This document shows, one piece after another, positions 23,163 through 25,811 of a stretch of DNA of 25,811 nt. Made by a program: the position numbers and the translations under genes. The DNA comes from an uncultured Prevotella sp. (lineage in GTDB: Bacteria; Bacteroidota; Bacteroidia; Bacteroidales; Bacteroidaceae): the NCBI GenBank assembly GCA_900546575.1, contig URDM01000044.1:1-25811 (forward strand), read 5' to 3'. Position 1 is the first letter of the stretch, and each line of letters starts with the position of its first letter. The notes under the pieces are model-generated. The model did not search any database and was not told where the DNA came from. It was given only the letters and a program-made list of their open reading frames with translations.

Positions 23163-25178
23163 ATGACCCATCAATTCAACTATACCGACGAGCGTTTTGC
23201 CGACATACAGATGCTCCGCTATCGTCTCGACGGATTTGAGAACCTGACGCTTCGTCAGAAACTCTACATATATTATCTCGCCAAAGCCACATTGTGCGGA
23301 CGCGATATCACGACCGATCAGTTCGGCCGTTACAATCTGCGCATACGCTTCTTGCTTGAAGCTGTGTACGACGGCTATGTAGGCAATCGTCAGTCGGACG
23401 AGTTCCGTGCCGTTGCCGATTATCTGAAGCGTGTGTGGTTTGCCAATGGAATACATCACCACTACGGATGCGAGAAGTTTGTACCGGGATTTACAGAAAC
23501 TTATTTCCGTAACTTAGTCATGGCAACTGCAAAGACAGTTTCCGACAAGTCTTCTGCCTCCTCAAAGGACGGCATTTTTTCCAAGTACAGCCTAAAGCTT
23601 TCCGATACGCAATGGGTTTGCAACGAGTTGGATGAGCTATGTCCGGTAATATTCAATCCTGCCATTATGCCGAAGCGCGTCAACCAGCGTGCTGGCGACG
23701 ACCTTGTTGCCACCTCGGCGTGCAACTTCTATGATAATCTCACACAAAAAGAGGTGGAAGACTATTATGCCAATATGCGCCAGGCCGACCCCAATAATGC
23801 CACCCCAATATCCTATGGACTTAATTCTACGCTTCGCCGTGCTTCTGACGGAAAGATAGAAGAGGACGTGTGGCGTGAGGGCGGACTTTATGGACCTATA
23901 ATCGAGCAAATCGTCGATTGGCTTACTAAGGCTTCGGCAGTTGCCGAGAACGAGTTACAGGTGGAAATCATCGGTCTTCTTATTGAATACTACCGTACCG
24001 GCGACCTCCATGTTTTCGACAAATACTCTATAGAATGGCTGAAGGAACACGAGGGACGCATCGACTTCATCAACGGATTTATAGAAGTATATGGCGACCC
24101 GCTCGGACTTAAAGGCTCGTGGGAGGGAATAGTCCACTATAAAGACCCGGTAGCCACAAAGCGTACCCAGACCCTTTCTGCCAATACACAATGGTTTGAA
24201 GACCACTCACCAGTCGACCCGCGTTTCCGCAAGCCAAAGGTAGTTGGCGTTACCGCCAATGTGGTTTGCGCGGCAATGCTTGGTGGCGACGAGTATCCGT
24301 CTACTGCTATTGGCATCAATTTGCCCAATGCCGATTGGATACGAGCTCAATATGGTTCCAAGAGTATTACTATAGGTAATCTTACACATGCTTATAATCA
24401 GGCGTCACGAGGCAATGGTTTTATTGAGGAATTTGCAATCAACGACGAGTCTACTCGCTCTCTCATCAACCTTTATGGAGATTTGTGTGATGATTTGCAT
24501 ACCGACCTCCATGAGTGTCTCGGCCATGGTTCTGGTCAATTATTGCCAGGAGTCTCTGCCGACGCTCTCGGTTCGTATGGTTCGACAATAGAGGAGGCAC
24601 GTGCCGACCTGTTCGGTTTATATTATATTGCAGACCCTAAACTCGTGCAGCTCGGACTCACACCCAACGCCGAGGCCTATCGTGTCCAGTACTATACATA
24701 CATGATGAACGGTCTGCTCACACAGCTCACACGCATCAAGCCCGGCCATCAGATAGAAGAGGCCCACATGCGCAACCGTGCCCTCATAGCCCGATGGACA
24801 TTAAGCCATTATCCCGAAGCCGTACAGCTCGTACAGCAGGAGGGCAAAACACGTGTGCTGATTTCCGACTACAGCCGTCTGCGCGATGCTTTCGCAACCC
24901 TGCTTGGTGAGATACAGCGTATAAAGAGCGAGGGCGACTATGAGGCTGCCAAGGCTCTTGTAGAACAATACGCCATAAGTGTCGATGCCCGTTTGCACGA
25001 AGAGCTGCTTGAACGTTATCGTGCTCTTGGCATAGCACCATACAAGGGCTTTATTAATCCACGTATGATGCTGATAACTGATGCTGACGGAACTCCTACT
25101 GACGTAACTGTAGACTACAGCGAGACGTATAGTCAGCAGATGATGCGCTATTCGCGCGAATACACCACAAACTCATGA
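23163..25178 (+). CDS. Dipeptidyl-peptidase III (M49 zinc peptidase)
   Basis: This 671-residue protein has the M49 zinc motif HECLGH (450-455) and the second motif EEARAD (477-482), which supplies the third zinc ligand. Together they mark dipeptidyl-peptidase III, which removes dipeptides from the N-terminus of peptides. The length agrees with the characterised Bacteroides thetaiotaomicron enzyme, which also has Cys inside the zinc motif. No signal peptide is seen at the N-terminus (MTHQFNYTDERF), so it is probably cytosolic. Homologues are sometimes labelled dihydrofolate reductase in databases; nothing here supports that. It is followed closely by the AlkD-like gene. Confidence 0.93.
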   Translation: MTHQFNYTDERFADIQMLRYRLDGFENLTLRQKLYIYYLAKATLCGRDITTDQFGRYNLRIRFLLEAVYDGYVGNRQSDEFRAVADYLKRVWFANGIHHHYGCEKFVPGFTETYFRNLVMATAKTVSDKSSASSKDGIFSKYSLKLSDTQWVCNELDELCPVIFNPAIMPKRVNQRAGDDLVATSACNFYDNLTQKEVEDYYANMRQADPNNATPISYGLNSTLRRASDGKIEEDVWREGGLYGPIIEQIVDWLTKASAVAENELQVEIIGLLIEYYRTGDLHVFDKYSIEWLKEHEGRIDFINGFIEVYGDPLGLKGSWEGIVHYKDPVATKRTQTLSANTQWFEDHSPVDPRFRKPKVVGVTANVVCAAMLGGDEYPSTAIGINLPNADWIRAQYGSKSITIGNLTHAYNQASRGNGFIEEFAINDESTRSLINLYGDLCDDLHTDLHECLGHGSGQLLPGVSADALGSYGSTIEEARADLFGLYYIADPKLVQLGLTPNAEAYRVQYYTYMMNGLLTQLTRIKPGHQIEEAHMRNRALIARWTLSHYPEAVQLVQQEGKTRVLISDYSRLRDAFATLLGEIQRIKSEGDYEAAKALVEQYAISVDARLHEELLERYRALGIAPYKGFINPRMMLITDADGTPTDVTVDYSETYSQQMMRYSREYTTNS

Positions 25179-25213
25179 CCGAACAACATAGAACTCATGA
25201 CTGAACAACATAT
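25170..25213. repeat. 22-bp tandem duplication across the stop of the M49 gene and the start of the AlkD-like gene
   Basis: Unit 1 is 25170-25191 and unit 2 is 25192-25213, identical at 20 of 22 positions (both contain CTCATGAC and GAACAACATA). Unit 1 holds the TGA of the peptidase gene (25176-25178) overlapped by an ATG at 25175. Unit 2 holds the ATG (25197) used by the downstream gene. The ATG in unit 1 leads to a stop after nine codons. Confidence 0.9.
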
Positions 25214-25811
25214 TATGCCAACATCTGAACAGGTGAAACAGATAAAGCGTTCATTCCGCCTTTACATGAACGGAGTAGCTGCTGCCTCTATGCGACGCAA
25301 GGGACTCGACTACAAGATAAACTGGGGTATCCAGTTGCCCGATTTGAAGCGAATGGCTTCACAGTATGGCCAAGATGCCGAACTGGCACGAGCCCTATGG
25401 GCAGAGAGCGGAGTGAGGGAGTGTCGGCTGCTTGCCACGCTCATAATGCCTCCCGGACAGCTCGACTGCGACGAAGCCGTAAGATGGGCCACAACCTCTC
25501 AACTCACGTCCGAGATAATGGAGATGGCAGTATTCAACCTCTTCCAGCACGCCGAATGCGCCGACAGTCTGGCGCTACAGATGCTCCGCCAGCCAGACGC
25601 TTCCGTGCGTACCGGAGCCTATCATCTCGTGTGCCGATTGCTGAAGCGGGGACGTACAGTAGGCGAAGCCACTATTGACGCTCTGCTTGAAGCAGCCCGT
25701 GCTGACATCCTTACAGCCGACCGCCAGCTGCTTCATGCCCTCGTGTCATGTCTGCAATACATGGCGTCCACCGACCATACGCATGCCAAAACAGCCGCCA
25801 CGATACTGAAT
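25197..25811 (+). CDS. AlkD-like DNA alkylation repair protein, 3' end missing
   Basis: From the ATG at 25197 the frame stays open to the right edge (205 codons), so the C-terminus is missing. The sequence after about residue 20 resembles the DNA alkylation repair (AlkD, HEAT-like repeat) family: KINWGIQLPDLKRMA, then DAELARALWAESGVRECRLLATLIMPP, then helical pairs. AlkD enzymes remove bulky or charged alkylated bases such as 7-methylguanine and 3-methyladenine. The part of the protein where catalytic residues fall is only partly visible, so activity is not assured. An alternative start is the ATG at 25215. It is in the same frame as the upstream peptidase gene, separated by its stop and a short repeat. 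Confidence 0.82.
   Translation, partial: MTEQHIMPTSEQVKQIKRSFRLYMNGVAAASMRRKGLDYKINWGIQLPDLKRMASQYGQDAELARALWAESGVRECRLLATLIMPPGQLDCDEAVRWATTSQLTSEIMEMAVFNLFQHAECADSLALQMLRQPDASVRTGAYHLVCRLLKRGRTVGEATIDALLEAARADILTADRQLLHALVSCLQYMASTDHTHAKTAATILN

Noticed and set aside
23163..25178. Dihydrofolate reductase, a label often given to homologues
   Set aside because: The protein has the M49 zinc motifs and length and none of the features of dihydrofolate reductase.

Overview
The window looks like chromosomal DNA of a Bacteroidales bacterium, most likely a Prevotellaceae member. Support for this: a complete Bat (aerotolerance) operon next to moxR; promoters of the Bacteroidetes type (TAnnTTTG at -7, no E. 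coli -10); no clear Shine-Dalgarno sequences; and Bacteroidetes-type proteins such as the DUF2027-Smr protein, the long QueA and the M49 peptidase with a HECLGH motif. No tRNA, rRNA, CRISPR array, transposase or integrase was seen.

Left part (1-6643). A WG-repeat-like protein with an internal duplication enters from the left edge (+ strand, 5' end missing). It converges on a two-gene restriction-modification-like module read on the - strand. The first gene of that module encodes a 288-residue protein with SAM-methyltransferase motifs X and I but no catalytic NPPY. The second encodes a 1199-residue SF2 helicase fused to an Eco57I-type N6-adenine methyltransferase and a probable DNA-recognition tail. 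The two genes share one base (TAATG). The layout recalls Type ISP enzymes such as LlaGI, but I see no nuclease domain in either protein. This is the best candidate in the window for an unusual or undescribed system. Upstream of it on the same strand is xpt (xanthine salvage), separated by a hairpin.

Middle (6644-17498). A divergent promoter region separates xpt from a + strand set: a DUF2520 Rossmann protein, a KdsC-like HAD phosphatase and Maf. A second clear promoter precedes moxR, a DUF58 protein, a BatD-like membrane protein, batA, batB, batC, and one reading frame that fuses BatD to BatE. Together these should form the MoxR/VWA/TPR membrane assembly at the inner membrane and periplasm. 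A three-unit 16-bp tandem repeat lies between moxR and the DUF58 gene.

Right part (17499-25811). Closely spaced + strand genes: a PAP2 phosphatase, queA (queuosine), a DUF2027-Smr protein, nadE (glutamine-dependent NAD synthase), a lone AraC-type DNA-binding domain, a dipeptidyl-peptidase III (M49), and an AlkD-like DNA alkylation repair gene cut by the right edge. The AlkD-like start codon lies in the second copy of a 22-bp tandem duplication. No stretch longer than about 300 bases lacks a gene; the largest gap is 6644-6858 (215 bases, divergent promoters).
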